From positions 2,294,001 through 2,358,000 of the forward strand of contig CM066304.1 in the NCBI GenBank assembly GCA_033807695.1: 64,000 bases of DNA, written 5' to 3'. Below, piece after piece: positions 1-12,181 of this stretch (its first letter is position 1; every line of letters starts with the position of its first letter). The notes under the pieces were generated by a model. The model was given only the letters and a program-made list of their open reading frames with translations, was not told the DNA's origin and ran no database searches. Source of the stretch: Daedaleopsis sinensis. Lineage: Eukaryota > Basidiomycota > Agaricomycetes > Polyporales > Polyporaceae. A program made the position numbers and the translations under genes.

Positions 1-2323
1 TTTTCGTTCCAGCATTCCCACACCTCCTACACCTGATTAGGTAATTTGCTGGGGGGCTACTATAGGTGGGGGATTGGTTCCACTATTGCTCCCTCAATTC
101 TGGATGGATTTGGATGGTTATAGGTGCATTGGAAAGGTATTAAAAGGGTCATTTAAGTGCACTATGAAGGGGGTATACTCTAGCTACATGCATGCTATAA
201 ATTGCAACCTGATAGGCATAAATGCAGGTTTTCATTGGGGTATAGCCTACTTAATTCTAGGTGGGCATATGGGTGTTCTATCTTCCTAGAATACAGTACA
301 AGAGCACTCTCTAACAAGCCCATGATCATAGAATTTCATCCAGTGGTTGGGGAGATATACTTTCCCTGCCCCATGAGGAGGAGGGGTCAGTGTATCTCCA
401 CTAATTATGGTCAGAATTCTTTTGGGTTTTTTGGAATACACTCTAGATATATACTAGATGTAGGGTGTCCATGGTTCCTGGCCATAAAATATCAAGAGCT
501 ATATATAGGAGGCATCTAATACTTCAGCCATAGAGGTGTTCCATCCTGAATAGAATGTGCAGTTCGTGATGAACACTGATGGTAAATACACTGCTGGAAA
601 GCCAAAATATGTATCTTTCTAACGGTATAAGAATCATGACAATTGATCCACACAATCATCCGGTATTACTATCCTCTCCTCCTGCCCTTCATGTACTCTA
701 ATTACCCTATGAAACCTCTATTTCTGCATGAATGTGCTTACTGCTATGTGGCTTTAGTAGCTACATTTACTACTTAACAACCTATGACCATAACTCATGC
801 ATAGGCTGTGTACATGTACAATTATATTGCCGGACACTGTGTCTCTGGCAGGTGTCTTAAAGTGTCTTAAAGTGTCTTAAAGTCTTAATCTGTGTATGGG
901 CCACATATCATGCAATTCTTCACTGTTTCCAATAAATTTGGACTCATTCAATAGGTACTGAAAATGATTATGTGTATGCAACATCAGATCTTTGGTAGCA
1001 TCATACAAAAAAATAATTATGGTGCAGACCACTTGAGACACACATATATCTGCACTAACAGCTTGGTATACCAGACTACTACATATGTAGAATCAGAAGG
1101 TAAGAATACTACCTGTAACCTATGTATATGAATGTCTCTACAGCTTATTGAACCCACTACATCTACATATCTTGTGCATAGACCGTAAAGATAGTATACA
1201 TATGTTCCTCTTTAACTGCTAGTACATATAGTCAGAGTTTGGAAATACTTAGTGAGCTGTTGCATATCTAGTTCTTCATCTGTGGGTCAAATTTTGGGCA
1301 CACAGATACAAAATGTATGTAGCTATCCATCAGAAAGGAGAGCATGAGATTTAGTTAACAATTCATAGAGATATAAGCATATGCCTGTTTAATGGGGTCA
1401 GGAGGAGAGGGTGGTAGAACCGGATGAGTTTGTGGATCAATTGCCACGATTCTTATACCGTTAGAAAGATACATACTGTGGCTTTCCAGCAGTGTATTCA
1501 CCATCAGTGTTCATCACGAACTGCACATTCTATTCAGGATGGAACACCTCTATGGCTGAAGTATTAGATGCCTCCTATATATAGCTCTTGATATTTTATG
1601 GCCAGGAACCATGGACACCCTACATCTAGTATATATCTAGAGTGTATTCCAAAAAACCCAAAAGAATTCTGACCATAATTAGTGGAGATACACTGACCCC
1701 TCCTCCTCATGGGGCAGGGAAAGTATATCTCCCCAACCACTGGATGAAATTCTATGATCATGGGCTTGTTAGAGAGTGCTCTTGTACTGTATTCTAGGAA
1801 GATAGAACACCCATATGCCCACCTAGAATTAAGTAGGCTATATCCCAATGAAAACCTGCATTTATGCCTATCAGGTTGCAATTTATAGCATGCATGTAGC
1901 TAGAGTATACCCCCTTCATAGTGCACTTGAATGACCCTTTTAATACCTTTCCAATGCACCTATAACCATCCAAATCTATCCAGAATTGAGGGAGCAATAG
2001 TGGAACCAATCCCCCACCTATAGTAGCCCCCTAGCAAATTACCTAATCAGGTGCAGGAGGTGTGGGAATGCTGGAACGAAAATAGGCGCCCAAAGGCGCG
2101 CTCAGAATAGGCCTAATAGTGCTATTATCTATAGAGATAAGCCTTTGATGTGCTTAATTTGGATATCAAGCCTTTTGCACCCTTTTGCCTAATTGGGTTT
2201 GCCAAGCTGATGGTGCCCATGACCTCCCCAGGGCTTTGTAATACATCATATGCCTTGCCTGTTCCTATTGCAATAAGGCTTAGACAAAGTACCTGTTCGT
2301 AATACATCAGAACTACAACAGCT
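1..2323. mobile_element. Long-inverted-repeat element, family 1 copy 1 (left end outside the window)
   Basis: Bases 1 to about 640 recur as the reverse complement at about 1450-2085, so most of the element is a large imperfect palindrome around a roughly 800 bp AT-rich spacer. The right end carries a further outer segment (2086-2323) that finishes in AACTACAACAGCT. The matching left outer segment lies before base 1. Open frames at 202-519 and 1564-1881 are the two arms and translate to the same 105 residues; they show arm identity, not a gene. No transposase motif is visible, so the element is presumably non-autonomous and mobilised in trans. The spacer contains a short array of GTGTCTTAAA units near 851-890. 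The transposon superfamily is unknown. Confidence 0.85.
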
Positions 2324-2993
2324 GCTGAAGCTGTGAGAAGAGGGCGTCGAACTCATCCTTCGACATGTTGCCGCTATGCAGACGTTGAAGCTGGCCACTC
2401 AACTCCAGGCCTAGAGGGGACTAGAATTAGCACGGTACGTAGACAATAAATTCTCAGTCACTCACAGTAGCATCGAGCGACAAACGAGTCCCACTCGTTC
2501 TGGATCATGCCCCACTTGTCCGTGGCCTCAGAGAAGATTTTTTGGGGGTCAATTGTCCGCCCGTTGTGCACGCTGGAATGATGTAGGTGAGTTCTAGTCC
2601 TATCATCCATGAACGATAGATAAACACGCACGTCAGGGACACCATGCTCCGGATTGGGCCTGCCAAGGAGCATAGTGGCTTTCCAGCCCGTCTGCTCCTC
2701 GATAGCCTTACAGGCCTCATGAGCCGTGCGTGCGAGGCGGTGGATGGTCCTGATGGTGTCGCAATCAGCTATTGTTGTAATATAGGTGAGTGACCGCACC
2801 TCTGCAACCCACAGACACGTTCTTGCGCCCTTTCCGCACCCTCATTCATGAGCTCCTTGAGGTCGAAGGCGACTGGCGCTGAGCTCTGCAAGTGCAGTTG
2901 CCGGTACGCCTCCACAGCGGCCTTGGCATCGTCGAGCTCGGTGTCGAGGAGGTGTTTGGCCTTGGCGGTCGCCCAGCCCCACCACTCACAGCT
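2324..2993 (-). pseudogene. 3' part of an uncharacterised agaricomycete gene
   Basis: Read on the minus strand from about 2993 to 2324, with introns. The first exon is helical and acidic (AKAKHLLDTELDDAKAAVEA near its start). A second exon carries the motif EEQTGWKATMLLGRPNPEHG, and the third ends in DKWGMIQNEWDSFVARCY. The last coding stretch runs LSGQLQRLHSG...DALFSQLQQLL and then a stop. The same architecture (GW.T..GG motif followed by an acidic helical tail) appears in the gene at 52588-54058. I remember it as a common agaricomycete family of unknown function. The 5' part is missing: at about 2993 the sequence switches to a KDZ transposase on the opposite strand. The final LL-stop is encoded by the terminus of the adjoining inverted-repeat element, so the natural C-terminus is probably lost. 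Confidence 0.6.
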
Positions 2994-5900
2994 GTTCCGA
3001 TGCACTTAATGCGCAACACGTAGCGTGCACTGCACCGCATGCACTTTTGAGAAGCATCAGCTTCTGCCGCTGCACGTGCTCGAAGTAAGTGCTTGAAGTC
3101 GCGACGCATCTGAGACAGTCATCACTAATACTACTCTTTTTATAATGCAGGAATGGGATGGCAAGAAGTGGAACAAGCGGTCGCTTCGCGACCTCGGCCT
3201 CGTCTTCCAGTTGGGTCACGACGGCGGCCTGTGCCCTTATCCCTCTCCCAGTACTCGGTGCATTGTCGTCAGTGATGTCACCAGGATGCACGAAGTCGAG
3301 GTTCACTTCTGCGAATGCCTCGACGACGCAGACCTGTTCCTTTATCAGTGGGTCCAGCTTTTCTGGCAAGGATGGTTCCCTGTGACAACAAACCAGCCAG
3401 CTTCAGCATTTACGTTCCGAATGCTGAACACATTCTAGGAGCTGAAATTACAGGCGGAGACAAACCTGTACGACTATTGTCGAACGTTGGAGCGACTCAC
3501 CGATAACATAGGGACGTCTCCCTCCTTCGTAGGCGCTTTCTCTCCCGATAGTATTCTCATTCGCTACTAATATGTGCTACAGGATCGCTATAAGCAATGC
3601 TTGCATGCCGTTCGACTGTGGAGGCATCTTACCTCGCTCAAGCACGGCGTGCGCTGCCATGATCCGACCGGAGCGGCAGGCACCGCGGAGGGTGAGTTGG
3701 CACTCAACTATCCTGCTTGCCCGCATCCAGGCAAGAACTTGCCAGACGAATGGGAAAGCACGCCTGCTGATGTCAAGTACGTCGTCCATCCGTGTGTACG
3801 TTACCTCCCAAATCCCGCGCTGACGCGCTGTCATTCTAGGTGGATTTACACACTCTTCCTCATGCTCGATGCCAACTTCCGTGCAAAGTTGAAGGACTGG
3901 GGCTTTGAGGACAAGGAGCTCAGCCCCGGATGGTCCTATTATGTCGAGAACAAGAAATTCAAGGCCCATGTTCAATCAATCGGCAGTCAATCTGATGTGA
4001 GCGGCACTGTGGCGGTGTATACTGTTCTGGTGTCTCACTTTTGATCTTATAGAAAAACAATTGTTCTGCCGAGCATCGAGCAATACAGAATGCTAATTTG
4101 AGAAGACAAGGCTACATAGCATCTGGTGTCGGAGCCGTTCTCTGTGCCCGGCATGCTATGGTCTGCAAGAACAGCGTCGGGGACTTGCCAAACGGCGAGA
4201 AGTAGGTCTCGCTGTAATAGTTCAACATGTGGACCAGCTGACGACATACGTGCAGGTTTCTAATTATGGACTACCTGATGTTCTCAACGCTCCTGGGCGT
4301 CATACTGATGATATTGATTTCGTACGATATCGTTTGTCAGTGGCACAAGAAGCTCGCGGTGCGCGGTCGGGAAGGGCTCCTGTCTCACATTGCAACCGAC
4401 ATCTCCACTCGGGACTTCCGCTTCGTGATCCCGAAGAAGCATATCCGCGTCCATGGCCCAAATCACTCTCAGTTCTCCTTTAACTACTTGCGCTGGGTGG
4501 GTAGGACCTATGGGGAGGGCATTGAGGCCCACTGGGCTCATATGAACCCGGTCGCCCTCAGTGCGCGAGAGATGGCGCCTGGAATGCGGCGCGAACACAT
4601 GGACGACCACTGATCTGGATGGAACTGGCAAAAGATAACCGGGTTTGGTAAGTCCGTCTTCCTGATGGATTTATCTTTCTGATGTTCCTCTGCGGCGGTC
4701 GCCGGCGGCCAATCTGACTGGTTTCTATTACATAGGTAGCTATCTCCTCAAGTTGCTCAACGACGCGGACAAGATGTACGCGAAGCAGCGGCTTCCGCAT
4801 GAGAGCCTCTCCTCGACCTTCAAGCCCGAGAACGTCGAGCGATGGTCAAAGGAGCTCGCGAGCTGGCAGGATAATCTGGCGACAACCAAAGATATGTTTG
4901 AGGAACGGCGATCGAGTATGTTATCCGCTTCCTCCCACGCACATCTCAAGATACTCACATTGCCACAGCTGCGACCATCAAGTCCACGCGGCTCCAAATC
5001 GCAGATGAAGAAGCCAAAGAAATCAGAGCAGGAACACTACCGCCGCATGACGTGACCCCCGGGGTCTTCCTCCAGCTTGGACTCAAGATAGAGGAACATC
5101 AGTACGTCTATTATGTTTCCTGAACTGCGTGTGATACAACTGACATCTGTAACTATCTATAGACGTAGCCTTCAAGCTTGACAGAAGGCATTGTCAAAGA
5201 CAGACGCGGATCTAGCCGAGGTACAGGAGAAGCGCAACATCTTGCACCGCCGCATTGAGGCCTGGCAGGCGCTCCAAGATTTGCACATGCCGCTCATTGC
5301 CCAAATACACCAAGCTGGGGATCCTGGCGCTCTGGCGGCAATTGTGAGCGCTGCGACAACGCAAGCGTTTCCGGCTGCAGGCAGTAACCTCTCTTCTCCT
5401 CCGCCCACGTCCTCGACCAGCGCCTCAGGAGCCGCAGCCTCCTCCTCTTCATCGGAGTTGCCTTCCCCGCCTCCTGACCTAGCCTCCACATCCTCTCTGT
5501 CTACGGCGACCATGCAAGCAGCAGTCGCCACCACTGCAAGATCTGCGTCTGAATTCACCGCCGCTCCTCCTGACAACGCACGCCAACCAGAGCGCACTCA
5601 TCTCTGGCTTCCTTCGACACTCCCTCCTTCTCTTCACCCTTCTCTTGCACCTGGTCTGGTTAACAAGGAGAAACGACTACGGATCGCCCAAGCGGACGAT
5701 GCGCTGGATGATATATGTCGCCTCCGGCGCATTCTCACCGGCATAGCAGAATTCCGACGGCTCAACATTTCCAGATCCGGACAGCGTACGACAGGGAAAG
5801 TACGTACCCTTTTTCCCAAGTTCGAAGAGAAGGTGCAGCGGGTGGCGGATCGGTATCGTGCTGCAAGAACTGTGCTCGAGAACCTAGACAAGGATGGAGA

Positions 5901-6491
5901 TTGGACAACATGTCTCAAGGAGCTGCACGACACAGATTTGCGAGGGCCTGGCCGCGACGTGGAGGAGGACCCCAGCGAAGGACACTACCAGATGTCATGG
6001 ATATGGCTGGTTCCTCACGGCGCAGGGTTGACGCTTCCTCAGGGTGTTGAAGGTGAGCTCGATCCCGAAGAGTTCCTAGAGAATATCAAAGTCGAGTGGG
6101 CACACAGCCATGCACGCACGGAACAGTGGGGTGAGGAGATAATTCTCCTCGAGGAGGAGATGTGGCGGGTGGTGGAGTACTTTGAGTGGAAGGCTGGCTG
6201 GTGGAGAAAGCAGATTGGGCGGCATCCTGAGCTTCATGCTGCAGTGACATGTGGACTCTCAGCGTACACCGAGTACCAGGTGTCCATCTACGAGGGGCTG
6301 TGGGATAAGTGCGTGTGCGCATGGGTACCCTATCTGGGCAAGTGTACGAGGGCAGCTCCGGCTTGGACGTCTCGGTTTCCTGTCTCCGACAGTGCCACGA
6401 CAGATACAGCGGCGGTCAGTTCACGTGATGTTGGACCTGGCAAGGTGCGAGTCGGTGCCTCAGTATCTACAGCACACCCTGAGGAACCAGC
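2994..6491 (+). pseudogene. KDZ (Kyakuja-Dileera-Zisupton) transposase with CxC2 cysteine cluster, decayed
   Basis: Multi-exon transposase remnant. A Cys/His stretch (about 3000-3085, HCTAC...LLPLHVLEEW) leads into WDGKKWNKRSLRDLGLVFQLGH and HEVEVHFCEC, the CxC2 pattern that precedes KDZ transposases. Later exons carry DPTGAAGTAEGELAL, CPACPHPGKNLPDEWE, LMLDANFRAK (likely first catalytic Asp), SGVGAVLCARH, LISYDIVCQW (second Asp) and EGIEAHWAHMNPVALSAREM (Glu). The last exon (from about 5165) has a helical tail, then a Ser/Pro/Ala-rich stretch and a further helical region. Clear introns include those ending at 3150, 3582 and 3840. In-frame stops break it: TAA in the Cys cluster (about 3008), TAG after RMLNTF (3436), TGA after MDDH (4612) and TGA after RSLQA (about 5180). 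The 5' end is truncated at about 2993 and the 3' end is joined to a family 1 element at 6492. Confidence 0.85.
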
Positions 6492-9082
6492 AGCTGTTGT
6501 AGTTCTGATGTATTACAAACAGGTACTTTGTCTAAGCCTTATTGCAATAGGAACAGGCAGGGCATATGATGTATTACGAAGCCCTGGGGAGGTCCTGGGC
6601 ACCATCAGCTTGGCAAACCCAATTAGGCAACAGGGTGCAAAATGCTTGATATCTGGCAAATTAAGCACATCAAAGGCTATCTCTATAGATAATAGCACTA
6701 TTAGGCCTGTCCTGGGTGCGCCTTTGGGCGCTCACTTTCGTTCCAGCATTCCCACACCTCCTGCACCTGATTAGGTAATTTGCTGGGGGGCTACTATAGG
6801 TGGGGGATTGGTTCCACGATTGCTCCCTCAATTCTGGATGGATTTAGATGGTTGTAGGTGTATTGGAAAGGTATTGTAAGGTCCATCCAAGCGCACTATA
6901 GAGGGGGTATACTCTAGCTACATGCATGCTATAAATTGCAACCTGATAGGCATAAATGCAGGTTTTCAATGGGGTATAGCCTACTTAGTTCTAGGTGGAC
7001 ATATGGGTGTTCTATCTTCCTAGAATACAGTACAAGAGCACTCTCCAACAAGCCCATGATCATAGAATTTCATGCAGTGGTTGGGGAGATATACTTTCCC
7101 TGCCCCATAAGGAGGAGGAGGGGTCAGTGTTTCTCCACTAATTGTGGTCAGAATCCTTTCCAGTTTTTTGGAATACACTCTACATATATACTAGATGTAG
7201 GGTGGCTATGGTTCCTGGCCATAAAATATCAAGAGCTATATATAGGAGGCAACTAATACTTCAGCCATAGAGGTGTTCCATCCTAAATACAATGTGCAGT
7301 TCGTGATGCACACTGATGGTAAATATACTGCTGGAAAGCCACAGCATGTATCTTTCTAACAGTATAAATATCATGGAATTTAATCCACAAAATTCATCTG
7401 GTATTACCATCCTCTCCTCCTGCCCTTCATGTACTCTAATTACCCTCTAAAACCTCTATTTCTGCATGAATGTGCTTACTGCTATGTGGCTCTAGTAGCT
7501 ACATTTACTGCTTAACAACCTATGACCAGAACTCATGCATAGACTGTGTACATGTACAATTATGTGTACATGTACAATTATATTGCCAGACACTGTGTCT
7601 GTGGCAGGTGTCTTAAAGTGTCTTAAAGTGTCTTAAAGTCTTAATCTGTGTATGGGCCACATATCATGCAATTCTTCACTGTTTCCAATAAATTTGTACT
7701 CATTCAATAGGTACTGAAGGTGATTATGTGTATGCAACATCAGATCTTTGGTAGTGTCATGCAAAAAAAATAATTGTGGTGCAGACCACTTGAGACACAC
7801 ATATATCTGCACTAACAGCTTGGTATACCAGACTACTACATGTGTAGAATCAGAAGGTAAGAATACTACCTGTAATCTATGTATATGAATGTGTCTACAG
7901 CTTAGTGAACCCACTACATCCACAAATCTTGTGCATAGACTGTAAAGATAGTATACATATGTTCCTCTTAAACTGCTACATATAGTCGGAGTTTGGAAAT
8001 ACTTAGTGAGCTGTTGCATATCTAGTTCTTCGTCTGTGGGTCCAATTTTGGGCACACAGATACAATGTGTATGTAGCTATCCATCAGCAAAGAAAGCATG
8101 AGATTTAGTTAACAATTCATAGAGATATAAGCATATGCCTGTTTAATGGGGTCAGGAGGAGAGGGTGGTGGTACCGGATGGTTTTGTGGATCAATTTCCA
8201 TGATATTTATACTGTTAGAAAGATACATGCTGTGGCTTTCCAGCAGTATATTTACCATCAGTGTGCATCACCAACTGCACATTGTATTTAGGATGGAACA
8301 CCTCTATGGCTGAAGTATTAGTTGCCTCCTATATATAGCTCTTGATATTTTATGGCCAGGAACCATAGCCACCCTACATCTAGTATATATGTAGAGTGTA
8401 TTCCAAAAAACTGGAAAGGATTCTGACCACAATTAGTGGAGAAACACTGACCCCTCCTCCTCCTTATGGGGCAGGGAAAGTATATCTCCCCAACCACTGC
8501 ATGAAATTCTATGATCATGGGCTTGTTGGAGAGTGCTCTTGTACTGTATTCTAGGAAGATAGAACACCCATATGTCCACCTAGAACTAAGTAGGCTATAC
8601 CCCATTGAAAACCTGCATTTATGCCTATCAGGTTGCAATTTATAGCATGCATGTAGCTAGAGTATACCCCCTTTATAGTGCGCTTGGATGGACCTTACAA
8701 TACCTTTCCAATACACCTACAACCATCTAAATCCATCCAGAATTGAGGGAGCAATAGTGGAACCAATCCCCCACCTATAGTAGCCCCCCAGCAAATTACC
8801 TAATCAGGTGTAGGAGGTGTGGGAATGCTGGAACGAAAATAAGCGCCCAAAGGCGCACCCAGGACAGGCCTAATAGTGCTATTATCTATAGAGATAGCCT
8901 TTGATGTGCTTAATTTGCCAGATATCAAGCATTTTGCACCCTGTTGCCTAATTAGGTTTGCCAAGCTGATGGTGCCCAGGACCTCCCCAGGGCTTCGTAA
9001 TACATCATATGCCCTGCCTGTTCCTATTGCAATAAGGCTTAGACAAAGTACCTGTTCGTAATACATCAGAACTACAATAGCT
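6492..9082. mobile_element. Long-inverted-repeat element, family 1 copy 2 (complete, 2591 bp)
   Basis: The ends are AGCTGTTGTAGTT at 6492 and AACTACAATAGCT at 9070-9082. The arms run inward about 820 bp or more on each side: an outer part (6492-6735 / 8840-9082) and an inner part (6736-7350 / 8210-8839). The inner arm frames at 6936-7256 and 8318-8638 translate identically to each other but differ from copy 1. The spacer (about 7350-8210) holds GTGTCTTAAA repeats and an apparent 140-residue frame at 7633-8055, which is spacer sequence shared with copy 1 and probably not a gene. No target duplication is visible: the left flank is the KDZ gene and the right flank is an unrelated host gene, so the locus was probably rearranged after insertion. 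Confidence 0.85.
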
Positions 9083-9256
9083 GCTGGGAGCGGGCCCCCG
9101 TCGGCACGCATGTGCGTCTCGAGCACGAGCACCTTGAACACTCCCGCGAGCAGGCGCACGACCACGTCCGCGGGCCACTGCGCGGGGAGGAAGGGGAAGG
9201 GCGCGTCGGGCGCGGGGGCGGGCGTGCCTGTGGTGGGGCCGTGTGCGGGGAAAGTC
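9083..9256 (-). pseudogene. Fragment 3 of a host gene broken by several transposons
   Basis: GC-rich DNA with an open minus-strand frame (FPAHGPTTGTPAPAPDAPFPF, then AQWPADVVVRLLAGVFKVLVL). Composition differs sharply from the AT-rich element on its left. It lies directly outside the MULE terminal repeat. Together with 12182-12399 and 22092-22490, all on the minus strand, it appears to be one host gene split by insertions. I do not recognise the protein; the preceding fragment has hydrophobic helical segments that suggest a membrane protein. The continuation to the left is lost at the family 1 element. Confidence 0.45.
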
Positions 9257-12181
9257 AAACTCACCCACCCCATGCACGTGACTAAAGCGTGACTCAAGGA
9301 CGCGTCGTGTCGGCGTTGGGCGGAGCTTGAATGGAAATGACGCCTGTTAGCTACTCATGTAATTCCTGTCCAGTTCTTTCATGTTCTATCACGCGAAAAA
9401 TGCTCTCAGACTCCCTAGGCACAACCGGTTCCTCAATCTCAGATGATATTGCATCAAAGCTACAACAAAATCTGGCTGAGGTTCCTCTATTCAAGGCAAC
9501 CGGCAGTCGGACTATATGCGCACAGTTCCAGCTTCCCTCTGATCGCCGAGCTCAGCTACAAGACCTGGCAACCCGAGGGCTTCTAGATGATAGGAATTTC
9601 CAATTGATGGAAGAAGAGCAAGGTGTGTATTAGTACAAGCACTCGCCTAATTGAACATTCAATCATGGTGTGCCCAATATCCTAGTCAAGGCTCTCGAGC
9701 TCTTCCATGATCTCCGACTCCATCTCCCCCATGTCTATGACCGTGATGTTGGCTCAAAGTGGTCCATCCGCCAATCACAGTCCAAGGCACTTCAGGGCAC
9801 CTCCTTACACCGCTATACATACTATTTCCAATGCATTTGCGGCTGTGATCACACCATCGGCAAGCACTCTACCAAATCCCGTCAAATGCCTTACGAGAAT
9901 GTCGGTTGCAACGCTTTTGTGAAACTAATTGCAACATTTGATGGGAAGACCAACGGTATACCTGTCAATTAACATTAGCCTACTTTGATGCTAACAACCT
10001 TTGATTAGGACGGAATCTTATCGCCATCCATCACTACTCTGGGGTTTTCACACACTCTGACACCTGCGAACAAATCATTACTGTATTTCGTGATGCTCGT
10101 CTCCCCCTTAATCCCGAAATCCGCCAGTATGCCCGCACTCTAATGAAAAAGGGAGTTTCTGGTCCCTCAGTATACACACAAGCAAACACATGGGCTCAGC
10201 AACAGTTCCCACCCATCATAGCAGCATTCAATTCCCATTACCGGTACACATATCTCCCACATGATACAACATCTCTTTACCGGTCCCTGCGATCTGAGAT
10301 GGGCATCAACCAGCGGTCTACTCCCCACGAGAATCTAGATCTCTGGTTCCGCTCTCAGAACCCATCCCCTCCCTCACCAGAGCTCGCTGCATCTTGCCTT
10401 TTCTATCAACCCTTCCTTTCTGGGGTCTCCGACTGGTTCATTCTCATTTTGTCCACTCCGGAACAGCAGGAATATGCCTGGCGCTTCGGACATAACAAGA
10501 TTGTCTTGGCTGACCTCACATTCGGGTTCTGTGCCGCTCGGACCAATCTCTGGATCTTGATGGCTGTAGACGACAACTTCCGGGGTATTCCAGTGGCTTA
10601 TGTAATCTTCTTAGCTAAATCTGGCACTTCAGACCGCGGTGTTCATGGGGACTACAACAAGGACCTGCTGACAACAATCCTCCGTCACTGGGTGTCTGGG
10701 ATGGGGGTTAATGAGCAAGGAGAGCAATTTGCCCCCCGCATAGGGATCACCGACAATGATATTCGAGAACGCTCTGCTATGGCAACAATCTGGCCTGGAA
10801 TTTCTCTCTTGCTCTGTATGTTCCATATCTGGCAGGCTTGGCGTGGTGGTCTCACACGGTCACTTGCTGGAGTCACACAAGCATGTCAACTCGCACTGCG
10901 CCGCTCTCTGGCACATTTTTGCATGAAGCTGTGCGTTAATTTATATATATTTGCAATTAACTATACTTACCACAATACATTATTAGACTTAAAGACATTA
11001 CTCTATATCAGGAAGCCGTCACTGCCCTTGAACAGGAGAAGCACATTTATGCAGAATTGGCAAAGAGCCCGATCCCTGCTGATCAGAAAAAGGCTGAAGG
11101 TGCTCTTAAGTTTCTCACTTATCTGTCAAGCTATCTCGCTACCGAAGACTATTGGCTGCAGTGGTCACGTGCTGGTATCATCAAAGCGGCTGAGAAACTT
11201 GGTATTCCTGAACAGGCTATCCCCCACACCACAAATCATCTGGAGTCCCACAACAACCACATCAAGAATGACTACTTTGCACATCATCAACACGGTGGAC
11301 ACCTGCCTCGGGTTGATGTCTGGATCCTGGGTCTGGTGCTTGAGGTCATCCCGGATTTCTTCTTCAGGATTGACAATGCTAGGGCAATTGAGCAACAGCG
11401 CGCATTTCTCTGTACTGCTCCGGCCGCTCGTGGTGCACCCCCATCTGGGCCAGCTGATTCCCACGCCAATCCCGCAGTTCCCAGCGCCAACTCTCTCAGA
11501 ATAGCCGCCGAGTTTGAGAAGCAGCTACTTGAATCCATGGCCGGAGACTCAGTATCTAATGAACTCGAGCTTTCAAGTTCATCACCAGCTCTCACTGAAC
11601 CAAGCCTAGTTGATTCAGATTCCACGGCCTCCGACAACTCCTGGCTAGACTTGCCTGACTGTGCTCTGGGTTCTGCCGAGATCTTACCAGATCTGTCCTG
11701 CCTTAGTCAGCTTCCTAGCTCGAACTCGTCCTCACTGGGCTCATCCGGCCCAGCCAGTCCATCATCATCTTCACCACCTTTATCCTCACCTCCCTCATTG
11801 CCACCGTCTCCTAACGCAAATGAACGTACCATCTTGATGCAAGAGCTACTGCTGGCAACTGATCGGTGCGCTGAGCTTATCCGACAGCTTTCCAATTTGG
11901 GCGAAACTTCCCAAATTCTCACGCCTTTCCTGTCCCCCTACAATTCCACCATCTTGTCAGACCTGGTGCCCCACGAACAAGCAGACTTGATGGATGTTGA
12001 TGAAAACATGCCCACACCACTCAACCAGATGCTCGGACAGGATAGTATTCAATTAGTTCCCTTCGAGAGGCAGCGGAAGGAGGCTCGGAAGGAGTCTCGC
12101 GCTCAGAGATAAGATTGAACAAATTATTAGTCATAATGCATTACGTAATGTCCAGCGCTAAATCCCGGGGTGGGTGAGTTT
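9257..12181 (+). mobile_element. Autonomous MULE-type DNA transposon, apparently intact
   Basis: A perfect 15 bp terminal inverted repeat, AAACTCACCCACCCC at 9257-9271 and its complement at 12167-12181, encloses a transposase gene whose frame is open across all predicted splice junctions. The 2925 bp element sits in a GC-rich host gene. The flanking bases are GTC on both sides (9254-9256 and 12182-12184), a possible 3 bp target duplication. That is shorter than the 8-11 bp usual for Mutator-like elements, so either the duplication has decayed or this lineage differs. CCGTGTGCGGGG also occurs a few bases outside each end, which could be chance or part of the target. Confidence 0.75.
9331..12112 (+). 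CDS. MULE-type transposase, 869 aa, four exons
   Basis: Predicted exons are 9331-9622, 9686-9955, 10009-10930 and 10987-12112; the introns (63, 53, 56 bp) all begin GT and end AG. Summed coding length is 2610 nt, an exact multiple of three, with no internal stop. The N-terminal half has a Cys/His segment (CICGCDHTIGKH, then GCNAFVKL), which may be a zinc-binding DNA-binding domain. The catalytic core follows: ADLTFG (Asp about residue 356), ITDNDIRERSAM (Asp about 436), CMFHIWQAWR (about 457) and TTNHLESHNNHIK (Glu about 581), the DDE pattern of fungal MULE transposases. Residues after about 640 are Ser/Pro-rich with low complexity. An in-frame ATG at 9400 is an alternative start. This is the only transposase in the window that looks functional. 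Confidence 0.85.

Noticed and set aside
202..519. 105-codon frame repeated at 1564-1881, 6936-7256, 8318-8638 and 54212-54532
   Set aside because: It is the inverted-repeat arm; it has no conserved domain and occurs equally on both strands of palindromic arms.
7633..8055. 140-codon frame in the spacer of family 1 copy 2 as a possible transposase
   Set aside because: The corresponding copy 1 spacer does not keep it open, and no catalytic motif is present.
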